Assembly (NCBI GenBank): GCA_016800925.1
Contig: JABCPU010000430.1
Span: 1-55,234 of the forward strand
Direction: 5' to 3'
Origin: Suillus spraguei
Taxonomy: Eukaryota; Basidiomycota; Agaricomycetes; Boletales; Suillaceae
DNA: 55,234 bases
In this document: positions 44,930-55,234 of the stretch, piece after piece
Position numbering within the stretch: the stretch's first letter is position 1
How the letters are laid out: each line of letters opens with the position of its first letter
The notes under the pieces: generated by a model
What the model was told of the DNA's origin: nothing
Seen by the model: the letters and a program-made list of their open reading frames with translations, nothing else
Databases searched by the model: none
Made by a program: the position numbers and the translations under genes

Positions 44930-46019
44930 TTATGTAGGCATGACAATATTCCCGACACCCCCACCAGCTCTCCTCAAATCCACTGACCATCCATTGGTTT
45001 CATCTACAGTCGCCTTCAAATTCTCAATCCTGATATTTACTGCCCCAAGCGCATCCAAACCCATAGGCAACCGCTTCGGTATCTTTCCTCCCTGCATGAT
45101 TCCATACACGGTCCTTGTGAACTTTTCTGTATCTCCTTCGGAAACCACACTATCCATCTTCTGACGCAACACGGATGCTGCAAAGGACTCGTCGGCATAT
45201 GCTGGATGTTGTGGTAACCTTTCTGCTGCGTTCTCTGCGTTTGTGAGGAACCGTCCGGGTTCGATTATGCAAATCTGTTTGCTTGTTGTAAGTACAATCC
45301 TTTGGCGAAGAGTGCAACGTACATTTATATTCCATGAATCCGGCAGCTCTTTCGCAAGGCTATCTGAGAACCCCTCAAGTGCTGTACATCAAATCAATCA
45401 TCAACACTTGCCACGTATCAAGATTCCTACCATGTTTACTGCAGACCCATCAGCATCATCTCAATCCCATTCAAATTTGAAACTGCACCCACGTCGCACT
45501 ATAATAACCCCACCCAGGGAGCGCATAAAACCCAACAACCGAACTGAGTTGAAGAATTGTCCCCCCCTTGCTGGTTCATTTACCTCCCTGAAAAACTTTA
45601 CCGCAGCACGACTGACGTTCGTCGCGCCCCAAAAGTTTGTCTCGAAAATCTCACGTGCCTTATCAATGGGCGTGCCTTCGATTTCCGTGGAAAATCCATA
45701 TCCCGCATTATTAAACACGACATCGAGCTGCCCGAAGGTCGAACGTGTGCGCGCAAATGCTTCGTCGATATCTTCTTGCTTCGTGACATCGACTTTTAGC
45801 ACGAGGAGCTTGTCTGCCGAGTATTGGGCTACGAGATCGGATAGAACCTGTGGTTTGCGGAGGGTTGCTACTACGATGTCACCTTGGGTGAGCGCATATT
45901 CTGTCATAGATCTTCCAAATCCTGAAGATGCCCCCGTTACTGTACACAGTGCTTAGTATCGGTCAACTTACCAGTGAGTAGAGGAAACACTTACTGAACC
46001 AGACTTTGGGAGACGACAT
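44930..46019 (-). CDS. Short-chain dehydrogenase/reductase (SDR), apparent one-base frameshift
   Basis: Exon 1 (46019-) MSSPKVWF joins to ITGASSGFGRS, the NAD(P)-binding TG-x3-G-x-G. DVTKQEDIDEAF and the NNAGYG motif follow. After FFREVNEPARGG the expected LQLSSVVGFYALPGW lies one base out of frame at a run of seven G (45561-45567, C on plus). The catalytic YSATKHALEGF is rebuilt across two introns. The C-terminal exon has IIEPGRFLTNAEN and ends at 44930. Everything else is conserved, so the frameshift may be a homopolymer sequencing error; otherwise this is a very young pseudogene. Cytosolic oxidoreductase, substrate unknown. Confidence 0.85.
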
Positions 46020-46479
46020 TGTAGTTCGTTGATGAAATGATGGTTGCCCTCCTGACTATCGCTTTTATGCCATCCAGGTAGACGCACTGGTCAGATTCAT
46101 CAATGCGTGAGAGCTGATAGATCAGCAGCTCATATGCGCAGTGGAGCGTACGTCACTTCGGCATTCATACTCTTATTCGACTTTACCAGAACTCCTGGTC
46201 TGATTGTCTTGGCTACTTTATTCTACTGCATTGATTTTCAAGGAGCTGACAGATCGACAGCTGATGTTGCATCACTTCGACTCCAAGAACTCGTTATAGT
46301 CAATACTTTGTGCTCATCATCTACTCGACTCATTGCTGTATTCCGTAGGTCTCGGAGTATACATAACCAACACTCGGAGTATTCATAACCAACACTCGGA
46401 GCATAGAAATTTACGGTGGCGCTCGGCCAAAACGCCACGCGAGAGCACGTGACTTTGATCTTTTACCTTTTTGAGGCAG
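46020..46479. other. Intergenic region with a 22 bp tandem repeat
   Basis: No gene is seen. At 46351-46405 a 22 bp unit beginning ctcggagta occurs about 2.5 times. The rest of the stretch shows nothing recognisable. Confidence 0.6.
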
Positions 46480-46650
46480 TCTATGTGCTGCTGCCGATTT
46501 TCGTGACGGAACGAAGAGAATCAGATATATTATCCAGCTAATGATATCTGATTATACAAATAGTGAGTGTCGCGCAGCTATTTGGGCTTAAAACCCGCAG
46601 GGTTTTATGACCCGAAACACTGACCTGTGAAAGTCCAGGATGAGCCGTGA
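46480..46650 (-). repeat. Direct repeat, copy 2 (candidate B2 of a Ngaro-type element)
   Basis: A 171 bp segment starting tctatgtgctgctgccg and ending atgagccgtga, repeated with very few changes at 46957-47127. On the minus strand this is the outer copy after the tyrosine recombinase gene. Confidence 0.8.
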
Positions 46651-46956
46651 GGGCGGGTTGGGACACCTTAGCTCAAAATGCAGAACGTGTAGAATTCTGC
46701 TTTTGTCGAAGTCGATGCGTCGAGTAAGTTTCTTTTGGTGAATAATTCAATAGTGTTCTTCTGAACAAGACGCAAGCTGTTAGAACAAGGGATGGCGGGT
46801 GGGTGCAAAGAACTGAGTGTAGACGAGCAGTGAAGAGACTTGAGAGTACTACTGTAGTAGTACAAAGCAAGAAGGTGGGAAACACGAAAAGTCGTGTCGC
46901 CACATAGACATAATTCTATCTTTAGTTCTCGTACCTCGAACTCATATAGAATACGA

Positions 46957-47127
46957 TCTATGTGCTGCTGCCGATTTTTGTGACGGAACGAAGAGAATCA
47001 GATATATTATCCAGCTAATGATATCTGATTATACAAATAGTGAGTGTCGCGCAGCTATTTGGGCTTAAAACCCGCAGGGTTTTACGACCCGAAACACCGA
47101 CCTGTGAAAGTCCAGGATGAGCCGTGA
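46957..47127 (-). repeat. Direct repeat, copy 1 (candidate B1 of a Ngaro-type element)
   Basis: A 171 bp segment nearly identical to 46480-46650, beginning 91 bases after the end of the recombinase frame (minus strand). The 306 bp between the copies (46651-46956) is the candidate A2 segment; it holds no ORF. Confidence 0.8.
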
Positions 47128-47217
47128 TTCCCAACTCTAAGGAGCCCTGCGATGCGTCAGGCGCAGCATGGACTCCCGCCTCGAAGGAGAAGGGCGAAGT
47201 GATGTAAGCTCACCTTA

Positions 47218-48206
47218 TCAGCGTATTGGAGGCATAGTATAGCGAGTGAAGGGTTCCAAGGCAGGTGACTCTTGCAGGTAAGGTGCCAAAATTAACGCAT
47301 GTTTGCGTAAATAAATGGTGAACGCTTCGCTCGACCACCTTCCCATAGATTTGACCACGTCAAACGGCACTCCTCGAAGCAAATACTCCAAAGTTCCCCC
47401 AATTCGTAAGCCATGGCTTTTGAGATTTCCTAGTCCTGCTCTTTTAACTATTCCGCTGATCCGTTTCCAGAATTCGGACCTGGTTAATGGTCTTCATGCC
47501 ATTTTTGTGCTTCCAGGCGAAGAGGTGGCTATCTTGCGAAGGATCGTTGATTAAAAGGTGATTAAGGATAGCGGGCTTTGGGGTCCGAGAGATCTTGTTG
47601 TTGCACCCAGTATACTCCTTCTCCGGCCATTGCAACTTTGGTGCGTGGCAAAAATATCTTTCGTTACTCTAAGTTCATGTCTATCTTCGACGTCCATCTC
47701 TAGATTCGAGCGCTTGACGTTTTTTGTTGGATCAAACGCTTTCATCGACTTGACTGTGAGCTCTCCAGTGCGACATAGGCCATAAAAGGCACTCGTCAAA
47801 CACGTGAATACTGCTGCGTCGAGAGGTGCTGATAGATTTAGATGGGTGCGGATGTTGAGAATGAATTTTTACAGTGAAGGGTTCGCGTTTGAGTCGTTTG
47901 GAGGTATCCGGAGTGAGTTCTGATGCGCTGTCCAAGGATGCTTTGAGTTCGTCTTGCTGAATCTCCCAAGGCTGAACCATGCAGTGTATGGCCAAGCTTT
48001 AACAGCAATAGACGTAGTTCGATATTGTTTTTTCCGGAATAGGACCCGGCGCAACTCGCAACAAAATTCAGCATGGTCCTCGTGTCCACTGGACATCTTT
48101 GCTCTTCTGGTACGCTCCTCTCGTCACAGAAGACGTGAAATACTAAAAGTCCTGCTCCATAACATTCTCTCGTTCCCGGTGCCCATGATAGATTCATTAC
48201 GGTCAA
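47218..48206 (-). pseudogene. Tyrosine recombinase of the Ngaro-like element
   Basis: The N-terminal core-binding region starts near 48206 (SWAPGTRECYGAGLLVFH). The catalytic part has the first Arg in LCRTGELT, then the His/Arg box HGLRIGG, GRWSS, and the nucleophile Tyr in FTIYLRKHA, ending with TMPPIR and TGA at 47218-47220. Frameshifts near 47650 and 47485-47490 separate these parts. The family uses R-H-R-Y catalysis for integration instead of a DDE integrase. Confidence 0.8.
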
Positions 48207-48400
48207 GACCCGCTGCAGGTCTTCTTCTGCAATCGCCAGAAAAAGTCCATCTGCTTCCTCTCGCTATTCTGGTTTCTGACGGAAACCAGAGTTTTAGTCT
48301 CTCTCGCGCTAGACAGTGTGGACGCAATTGCGAGGGTATTGGTATGAGACCTGTCTTATATGGTAAAGGTTTCGCTATGGGGTCTGGTGGAAGAGGTGCG

Positions 48401-49585
48401 CTAAAGCGCGAGTCCAGACGGATATTGCTGTCTCTGGTGGATATGATAGAGCGCGTCACTGATGATACCTGTGTCTTTTTCAACAGTTTCATTGGAACTG
48501 TTGAGAGCAGATGTGACGGGGGCAACTGATTGGATTCCGTCTGTACTATATCTTCTCGGATCTGTAGAGGCAATGAATGGATCGACAATGAATGGATCGA
48601 GCGCTGTGGGAATGGGGAGATCTGGCAATAGGTCTTTTGCGCTGCCGTAGACTCCTCTGGAAGGATCATCTGCGGGGTTTTCTTTGCTAGCGATGTATGT
48701 GGGGTGAAACGAGTAAGATGCGGCGGAATTGTCGATAAAGATGAAGATTCGACGAAAGACCTCGTTGACGGCTGAATTCCTACTGCGTCCGTTTCTCCAG
48801 CCCTCGATGACTCCTTGATTGTCCCCAAAGACTTTGAAATGACGTTGTGATCCTCCCATCCCGACAAGGTAGATAATAAGTAGCTCGAAGCGAAGCCGAC
48901 AGCTTCTGCCCACCCGATGTCTTTTTTACCATTGAGGGTTTGCCATCCTTTTCGAAGACGCCAGGCTCGCCATTTGACTTCCGATTGTGATAGCGATTCC
49001 AACCAGAGCTAGCATCTGAATATGCTTCTGGGTTATACAGACTGAGAGGTCTAGGGATTGTGCGTCCGACGAAAGAGCTCCGCAACAGAGTTTTCCACCA
49101 GAAAGATCAGAATTGAGGCTTTTGACAGGCCTTCGGGGAGAAAAGGCTTATCAAAAGCGAGGCACAACATAGCTTCGAGCGATGTAAGATATGCGCGTCC
49201 TTTCGGAACAACAAGCGTGGTATGTAGCAACTTACCGTATAGTTGCTGTATGTCATTGAGCACGTGGGTACTGCGGTTTTGCCAAACTTCGATTGCTGAT
49301 AGATACTTCTTCTTTTTATTCTCGTCGAGGTAGACTTTGTTCTGCGCCAAGTCCCACATAATGCCAATGTATGGATTGACATACGCGAAGTCCTTGTCCT
49401 TGAGAGGTTCCCAGGGAATATTGAGCTCGTCTGAGGCATCGTCAATGTCCGATAAGTTACAGGAGAACTTCACGTCCTCGATTGACCTGGGTGATGCTCC
49501 GACAGATCTCTAATTGGAAACTGACAGTCTTCATCGAACTCTTCCAAAGAGCCGTCCTCGAATATGAAGCCTCCAAACCATATTC
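48401..49585 (-). pseudogene. RT thumb and RNase H of the Ngaro-like element, truncated
   Basis: 49473-49051 encodes the end of RT (YIGIMWDL, then IQQLYGKLLH and GRAYLTSLEAML). The RNase H continues with YSDASSGW, IGWAEAVGF and VFGDNQGV, carrying its acidic residues, and ends with YIASKENPADDPSRG. Several frameshifts occur (near 48990 and 48900). The RT catalytic YxDD region is missing because the element is cut at 49586. Confidence 0.8.
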
Positions 49586-50065
49586 TGTTACAATCGTATG
49601 TGCTCCTATTCATTTTCTTACTTCATTTACCTTGTATATTACATAACATGACTCTGACTCATATGCTCAACGCATCTGTACTATAGTTGCCTTCCTCCTT
49701 TGGATACGCACTTACATTCTCACGCCTCTCTTGGTCTGTGCGCACATATCTACCTATTTAAGCATGTTGCATTACACTTGTATTTCTTTACTTTAATCTT
49801 ACTGGGGTTTTACCTGGAATCTCCTTCGCTTAGGTCTCCCAACCTAAGTCGTCTTGAATCGTCTCTAAGTCTAAGCACTCCTTAGCCTTAGTCTCTATTC
49901 TCGCGGATACCTCTTTGACTTGTCATTGAGGCTGAACCCTTGATCGTACTCGGAACGCGTTCCTTGTACTTTCACCTTGTTCCTCTTTTGAACATTGTAA
50001 GAACTCCCAGCAGAACCGTCTGTGTCTTTTCACTGTCGCTGGTGACGCCACCCCAGTTCGTAACA
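49586..50065 (+). repeat. Element D 5' LTR with promoter
   Basis: A TG...CA LTR homologous to those of A, E and F. A TATTTAAG box lies at 49755-49762, and the 11-base actttaatctt that matches the PBS lies at 49790-49800, about 30 bases further on. It carries small insertions relative to A, such as extra bases in runs near 49805 and 49840. Confidence 0.9.
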
Positions 50066-50077
50066 AAAGATTAAAGT
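50066..50077 (+). promoter_or_regulatory. Predicted self-priming primer-binding site (element D)
   Basis: aaagattaaagt directly follows the LTR. Eleven bases (50067-50077) are complementary to 49790-49800 in the LTR. The same pairing occurs in A, E and F. Confidence 0.7.
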
Positions 50078-50262
50078 CCTTTTTGATCGTCGACTATCCA
50101 GTCTTCGACCCTGAACCCTGATCGCCTAGATCAGTAGACTAGCGTACGCGTACGCTGAGCAGATTGTCAAGAGAAGCCTCTGACAGAAGAAAGCCCTAAC
50201 GGACAGCAAGACAGCGCGTGTAGGCACCGAGAAAGTATAACTCACCAGAAGAATCATCAACC

Positions 50263-51092
50263 ATGTCGACCAAAGAATTCGAATACAAGATCGGTCAACC
50301 GATTGGTTTTGATGGAGATCGCGATCACTCTCGCGAGTTTATCCAGTCGTGCAACTTGCACTTTGACATCAATGAAAAGCTTTACACCACCGACAAGCAG
50401 AAGATCATCTACATAACATCCTTCATGACCGAAAGAATGCCAATCTTGGAAGGAACAATTCCTTGAACACGCCCAATCTACCGACACTTCGGGACAAAAA
50501 GTTGGTTATGGGACGATGGTGGATTTTATGAAGAGCTTCAAAGAAGCATTCGAACCAGTGGATACCAGGATGACCGCGCTTACACGCCTTAGAGATCTCA
50601 AACAAGGAACTGGAGATCTTCACACCTATGTCCGACTTTGAGGCACTTGCAGCCAAGGCTCATATCACCGATAACGCAACGAAGATCCAGTTCTTCCAAG
50701 ACGGTCTTAATTGGGGTATCCTTACAAAGCTTTTCAATACGGGAGATGTCTCCGAGATATTCAGAGATGTTGTGTTGCAATGCGTTGCTATTGACAACGC
50801 CCATCATCGGCTTAACGCCATGAGGACACGTCATGTTCCACAACAGAAGAAGAAGAACTATGGGAATGCACGGTATATTCCGAACCGTGATTCCAACGCA
50901 ATGGTCGTAGATCGAATCTCCGACATGGAAAGATCCGAATGCATGAAGAAAGGGCAATGCTTCGGATGCAGAAAGACAGGACACCGCATCATAATTGTCC
51001 TGAAGAAAGAAGAAGACCCCGCTCCGACAAACCGAAGTCAAAAAGAAGAAGAAGATGAAGAAACCGTGAGACGGATTGTTGAGGATTTTTGA
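50263..51092 (+). pseudogene. gag: Element D Gag, frameshifted
   Basis: Starts MSTKEFEYKIGQPIGF as in A. One-base losses occur near 50444, 50630 and 50985-51005, the last destroying the end of the CCHC knuckle (CFGCRKTGHR then shifted). The terminal GATTTTTGA frameshift site and its 8 bp stem are intact. Confidence 0.85.
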
Positions 51093-51126
51093 CTTGGAGA
51101 AACAAAGACTCGACGTATGTTTCTCC
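51086..51126 (+). promoter_or_regulatory. Candidate -1 frameshift signal (element D)
   Basis: Five T (51086-51090) before the gag TGA, a 5-base spacer, then GGAGAAAC (51096-51103) pairing with GTTTCTCC (51119-51126). Identical in design to element A. Confidence 0.55.
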
Positions 51127-54100
51127 CAATGTATTACTAAGACTTGTACGCGCTGTAGGTGAAAGAAAAGAACTTCGTGTCCCTATCACCCTCCACTCGC
51201 GTACTCGCTTGAAATCCGTCGACACACGCTGTTATCGATTCAGGAGCAGCAGGAACATTCATCTCAGAAGAGTTTGTGAAACTCCATCAAATCACACGAC
51301 GAAAACTCAAGAACCATTTCGAGTTACAACGGCAGATGGAACTTCATAAAAGGAGGACCAATCACGCATTACTGCCTTTAGTGGTCAAAATTGACGATCG
51401 AACCATGTATGGAAAATTCAACATCACCAAACTAGGAAGGAGAGATCAAATCCTCCTTGGAATTCCATGGTTACGAGCAATGAACCCAATTATAGATTGG
51501 GCTGCTGAAACACTTGTCCTTTCACGGACAGAGAAATGATGAAATCGAAATCGATTGGATAAAGACGAAGAAGAACGGGTTGCCCGACTTTCAACATCAT
51601 ACCAGATGGCAACATTCCCGTCTTCCGAAACCATTCATCGCTTCCCTATTGCTCCTGAAGACCCAGAACCAGAAGTACGAATGCCACGTACTACGAACCA
51701 CTCCACGTGTACAACTGCCGCGAGCAGTATCACCGATCCCTCGCGCAGAGAAGCGCAAGAATGAATCGAACCCGAGCATCGGGTGGACAAGAACCTATTG
51801 AGCAACGGCCAATAGAAGAACAGAAACAGGAAAAGGAAAACGGAAGAAGAACTCCCAGGCGAAGCACCAACGTACCGAAACTATCCAAGTTCTTCGTTCC
51901 CCCGAAAACTCTTTCAGCTTCAATGAAGAAATCCCGATAAGAAGAACCCGTGCCCTCGTTGATCCCAACCGAGGATGATGACCAATTCGACACCATGAAT
52001 GACGTCTGGCATGCACCAGAAGTACGCGAAATTTCCTCGTATGAACTAGGAGATGGAGAATTTCTTGTGGAATACGACATACCGATGGATTAGCATGAGG
52101 ATCATAGAAGAAGTATCCATGGATACACCTTGACACGTGATGGAACTTCCAATTCGAACAATCCTCCAACTACTCCATTCCTCTCCCTCCTCGAAATATA
52201 GTAACAAAGCTCAGGAATTCGCACGGACGAGAAGGAAAAGAAAAAGAAATCCTTCGAAGAATTGGTCCCGGATTATTTGCACGACTTCGCAGACGTCTTT
52301 GCTAAAGACGGATTGAACAAACTACCCCCCGAACGCCCTGGTATCGATCATCGGATCGACAAAACCCGGTTTTATTCCTCGTACGTCTAAGGTTTACCCG
52401 CTATCGGAAAAAGAACGCGCTGCTGTCAAAACGTTTATCGATGAAAACGTTGCGAAAGGCTTTATCTCAGAATCGAAGTCACCTCAAGCTAGTGGCTTCT
52501 TCTTTGTGGGAAAGAAGAGTGGAGAACTGCGTCCCTGTCAAGATTATCGCTACATCAATGATTGGACAGTCAAGAACGCATATCCGCTCCCACTCCCTAT
52601 TTCCCTTGTCGCACGTCTTCATAACGCACAGTTCTTTACGAAAATGGATATCCGGTCCGGTTATAACAACATTCGCATCCATCCTGATGATAGGTGGAAA
52701 GCTGCTTTTACCACGGAATTTGGCCTCTTTGAACCGAACGTCATGTTCTTCGGCCTCTGCAATTCCCCAGCAACTTTTCAAGCATACATGAATCGCACCT
52801 TTCAACAAGAAATCAATGAAGGATGGATGGTTATCTATATGGACGATATCCTGATTTTCTCTACAACAATGGCAGAACACCGTGAACGGACAGACGAGTT
52901 TTGATGAAAATACGAAAAGAACACTGTTCTTGAAACCGGAGAAATGCACCTTCGATGCAGAAGAAGTGGAATACCTCGGAATGATAATTCGCCCCGGACA
53001 AGTTGCTATGGACACGCCAAGACCAAGGGAATCTCCGAATGGCCAATCCCGAAATCTGTAAAAGATGTTCGGTCATTCCTCGGTTTTTGCAACTTCTACC
53101 GCACGTTCATTTCCCACTATTCTGACATCGCCAGACCCCTTATCGATTTGACAAAGAAAGATAAGGCCTTTGAATGGTCAACCGAATGTATGGACACCTT
53201 CGAAGAATTGAAACGACGCTTCACTTCCCAACCGGTACTCCGTAACCCTGATCCTTCCCGACAATTTGCCATTGCTACCGACGCTTCGCTTGTAGCAACT
53301 GGCGGAGTTCTCCTACAGACTGATGAGAATGGTGTTTATCACCCATGTGCATACCTCTCACAGTCTTGAACCCCGCAGAACGCAATTACCAGATCTTTGA
53401 TCGGGAACTCCTTGCCGTGATCCGGGCATTGAACGAATGGCGTCATTATCTCGAAGGAAACCCACACCCGTCCTGGTATTCACCGACCATAAGAACCTTC
53501 TGTACTTTAGAAGTGCACAGAAGCTACCCGTCGCCAAGCACGTTGGCAATTGATTTTGTCTATTTACGACATCGAACTGCATCACGTTGCAGGTACTAAA
53601 TTAGCAGTACCTGATGCACTATCCCGCCGGCCTGATTATGACTCTGGCAAAGACGATAACGAGGACCAGACCCTCCTCCCTGACGCTCTATTCGTTCGTC
53701 TTATTGACACCGACTTGAAGGATGTGCTGTCATCCTCTGACCCCCTCGACGACCCTGTCTTCAAACGGCATCTGATGCCCTTGATGGCGTGTGCCTTCCC
53801 CCTATGAAATCGGCACTTCTGATTGGAAGATTGAGGAGAACGTCCTCTATTTTAAGAATCGCGCTTATATTCCACCGGCGCATCGCTCCGATATCCTGAA
53901 AAGGTATCATGATCATCCTACCGCGGGACACCCCGGTAGATTCAAAACTGAAGAACTCGTCAAACGAGAAGCTGGTGGCCTGCAATGGGCTCTTATATTC
54001 GGAAATACGTTGAGGGTTGCGCCCTTTGTCAGCAAATGAAAGCGGATACTCATCCTGTTCGACCCCGCTTGCCTATTCCTTCTCGGCTGTTCGCCCGTTC

Positions 54101-55133
54101 TCCCAGGTCTCGTTGATCTTATCACTGACCTCCCGTCTCTGGAGGCTTTGACAGTATCATGGTCGTGGTAGACCATGGCCTTACGAAGGGGGTAATTATT
54201 ATCCCTTGTTTGAAAACCATCACTTCAGAAGGTGTGGCAAGCTATTTTTAAAACATGTTTACCGACGATTTGGACTCCATGACAAAGTATCTCGGATCGA
54301 GGACCGCAATTCCTATCTCGCTTCTCAAAGGAACTTGCCCGACTTCTCGACTACGTCATCGCTCCATCCACGGCTTACCACCCACAGACTGATGGTCAAA
54401 CGGAAAGGCTAATCAAGAACTTGAAACATACCTCGCATTTATTGCCGTAACAACCCTGAAGATTGGGTAGAACACCTACCAATCGCCGAATTCGTCCACA
54501 ACCACCGAAAACACGATGCAAGGAATGCATCACCCTTCTATTTGATGATGGGATATGAACCACGCGCTATCCCTCATCTATCCCTGATTCATCCGTCCCC
54601 GCAGCAGAAGATCGAGTACGATCTCTGCAGAAGATAAGAGAAGAAGCAATCGCCTGTCACAACATTGCAATGCAGACAATGGCCGAACGATCCCGAGGAG
54701 ATAAGTACACCCATGGAAGATCGGAGATAAGGTTTGGCTATCGCCGCTAATCTTAGACTTAAACTCCCATCAAGGAAACTGGCACCGAAACGATACGGAC
54801 CTTTCCCGATCATCGATGTCTTATCACCCATCACGTTCACACTCAAGCTCCCTCCGCAATGGAAGATTCACCCACGTTCCATGCTTCTGTCTTATCATCC
54901 TATAGCGAAACAGACGTACACGGACCGAACTTCCCTGAACCCCACCTGATATCATCGAAGAAGAAGAAGAATATGAAATCGAAGCAATTCTTTCCACAAA
55001 GGAACCGGCAATCGCCGACGTTATCTGTTTCCTGGAAAGGATATCATCGGGAGATAACGAATGGCTCCCAGAAAAGAACTTGAAGAACTCCGCTCGAATC
55101 TTGAATGCTTATAAGAAGCAACACGCCCTCTGA
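51093..55133 (+). pseudogene. Element D pol, many frameshifts
   Basis: All parts can be recognised in pieces: protease region (about 51190-51540), RT with YMDD at 52836-52847, RNase H (53220-53620), integrase zinc region and core (about 53880-54420, with [12 protein letters not shown] and [10 protein letters not shown] equivalents in shifted frames), and chromodomain remains before the TGA at 55131-55133. At least fifteen one- or two-base indels relative to A interrupt the frame. Confidence 0.85.
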
Positions 55134-55187
55134 TTCATCTTCAGTCAAATCAACTCGCATCAAGCACCTGATTAACTACTTCTTGAA

Positions 55188-55234
55188 ATGTCTTTTCCCA
55201 CTGCCTACATTCCACCCGTCATCGCTGCCACCAA
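55188..55234 (+). CDS. Element D ORF3, first codons
   Basis: ATG at 55188, 54 bases after the pol stop, begins MSFPTAYIPPVIAAT. This matches the start of the extra ORF in A, E and F. The rest lies beyond the window. Confidence 0.75.
   Translation, partial: MSFPTAYIPPVIAAT

Larger units (their letters stand above)
46480..49585 (-). mobile_element. Ngaro-like tyrosine-recombinase retrotransposon, 5' truncated and degraded
   Basis: On the minus strand the order is RT C-terminal part, RNase H, tyrosine recombinase, then two direct 171 bp repeats separated by 306 bp. This matches the B1-A2-B2 part of the split direct repeats of Ngaro elements. The expected A1 copy and the RT catalytic region would lie to the right, but element D is inserted at 49586. 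No DDE integrase is present. Many frameshifts show that it is dead. A DIRS-like assignment is the alternative; the direct, not inverted, repeats favour Ngaro. Confidence 0.75.
49586..55234 (+). mobile_element. Ty3/Gypsy chromovirus, element D (A/E/F family), runs off the window
   Basis: Starts with a 480 bp LTR (49586-50065), PBS, gag, pol and the start of ORF3 at 55188. The 3' LTR is outside the window. It is inserted in the Ngaro-like element, with candidate TSD tattc at 49581-49585. It is close in sequence to A but carries single-base gains and losses every 100-300 bases, so no long frame survives. Confidence 0.9.

Noticed and set aside
46107..46388. Plus-strand 93-codon frame upstream of the SDR
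   Set aside because: No motif, no splice support, and it runs through the 22 bp tandem repeat.
47315..47554. Plus-strand 79-codon frame
   Set aside because: It is antisense to the tyrosine recombinase catalytic region (HGLRIGG, GRWSS), which explains its openness.
1..55234. CRISPR arrays, bacterial operons, tRNA or rRNA genes
   Set aside because: No regular spacer array, Shine-Dalgarno organisation or tRNA cloverleaf was seen; intron-bearing genes show a eukaryote.

Overview
The window looks like a piece of a mushroom-forming basidiomycete (Agaricomycete) genome. The evidence is short 49-60 nt GT-AG introns in every host gene, Ty3/Gypsy chromoviruses with chromodomain integrases, a Ngaro-type tyrosine-recombinase retrotransposon, the 43-residue TPR repeat common in these fungi, and a small cysteine-rich secreted protein family. 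About two thirds of the window is nested retrotransposons; the rest is host genes, nearly all on the minus strand.

Positions 419-20782 hold one family of minus-strand chromoviruses stacked inside each other, readable from target-site duplications (TSDs). Element F (outer TSD aagac, 414-418 and 20783-20787) was hit in its third ORF by element E. E was hit in its third ORF by element A (1118-8896, TSD ttgtc). A was hit in its third ORF by an opposite-orientation solo LTR (2336-2810, TSD gtagg). One LTR and one arm are missing, as LTR-LTR recombination would produce. E and F share one gag deletion, one altered protease active site and one protease stop codon, so they look like a gag-less parasitic sublineage. 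The family carries an extra ORF after pol (ORF3) with two zinc knuckles, and a predicted self-priming primer site.

Positions 20788-21470 hold a TPR pseudogene. From 22156 a small secreted protein gene is broken by element C (22367-31753, TSD ctccc), itself broken by a second chromovirus, element B (22443-30363, TSD ttact). B has near-identical LTRs, a textbook -1 frameshift signal between gag and pol, and an antisense spliced gene between pol and the 3' LTR. That gene encodes a coiled coil, a Zn2Cys6-like cysteine cluster and an acidic tail. Two intact tandem copies of the secreted protein gene follow (32676-32977, 34458-34760).

Positions 35202-46019 carry four host genes on the minus strand: neutral ceramidase, a DUF1479 putative Fe(II)/2OG oxygenase, a cytochrome P450 and a short-chain dehydrogenase (SDR). 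A relic of a second SDR copy lies between the oxygenase and the P450. The three oxidoreductases could belong to a small metabolic cluster, but no scaffold-building enzyme is visible.

Positions 46480-49585 are the remains of a Ngaro-like element (RT/RNase H and tyrosine recombinase on minus, split direct repeats at its 3' end), truncated by element D. D (49586 to the window end) is a plus-strand chromovirus of the A/E/F family, with so many single-base indels that assembly error is a real possibility.

All gene structures were joined by eye from splice signals and conserved motifs. No database search or alignment program was used.
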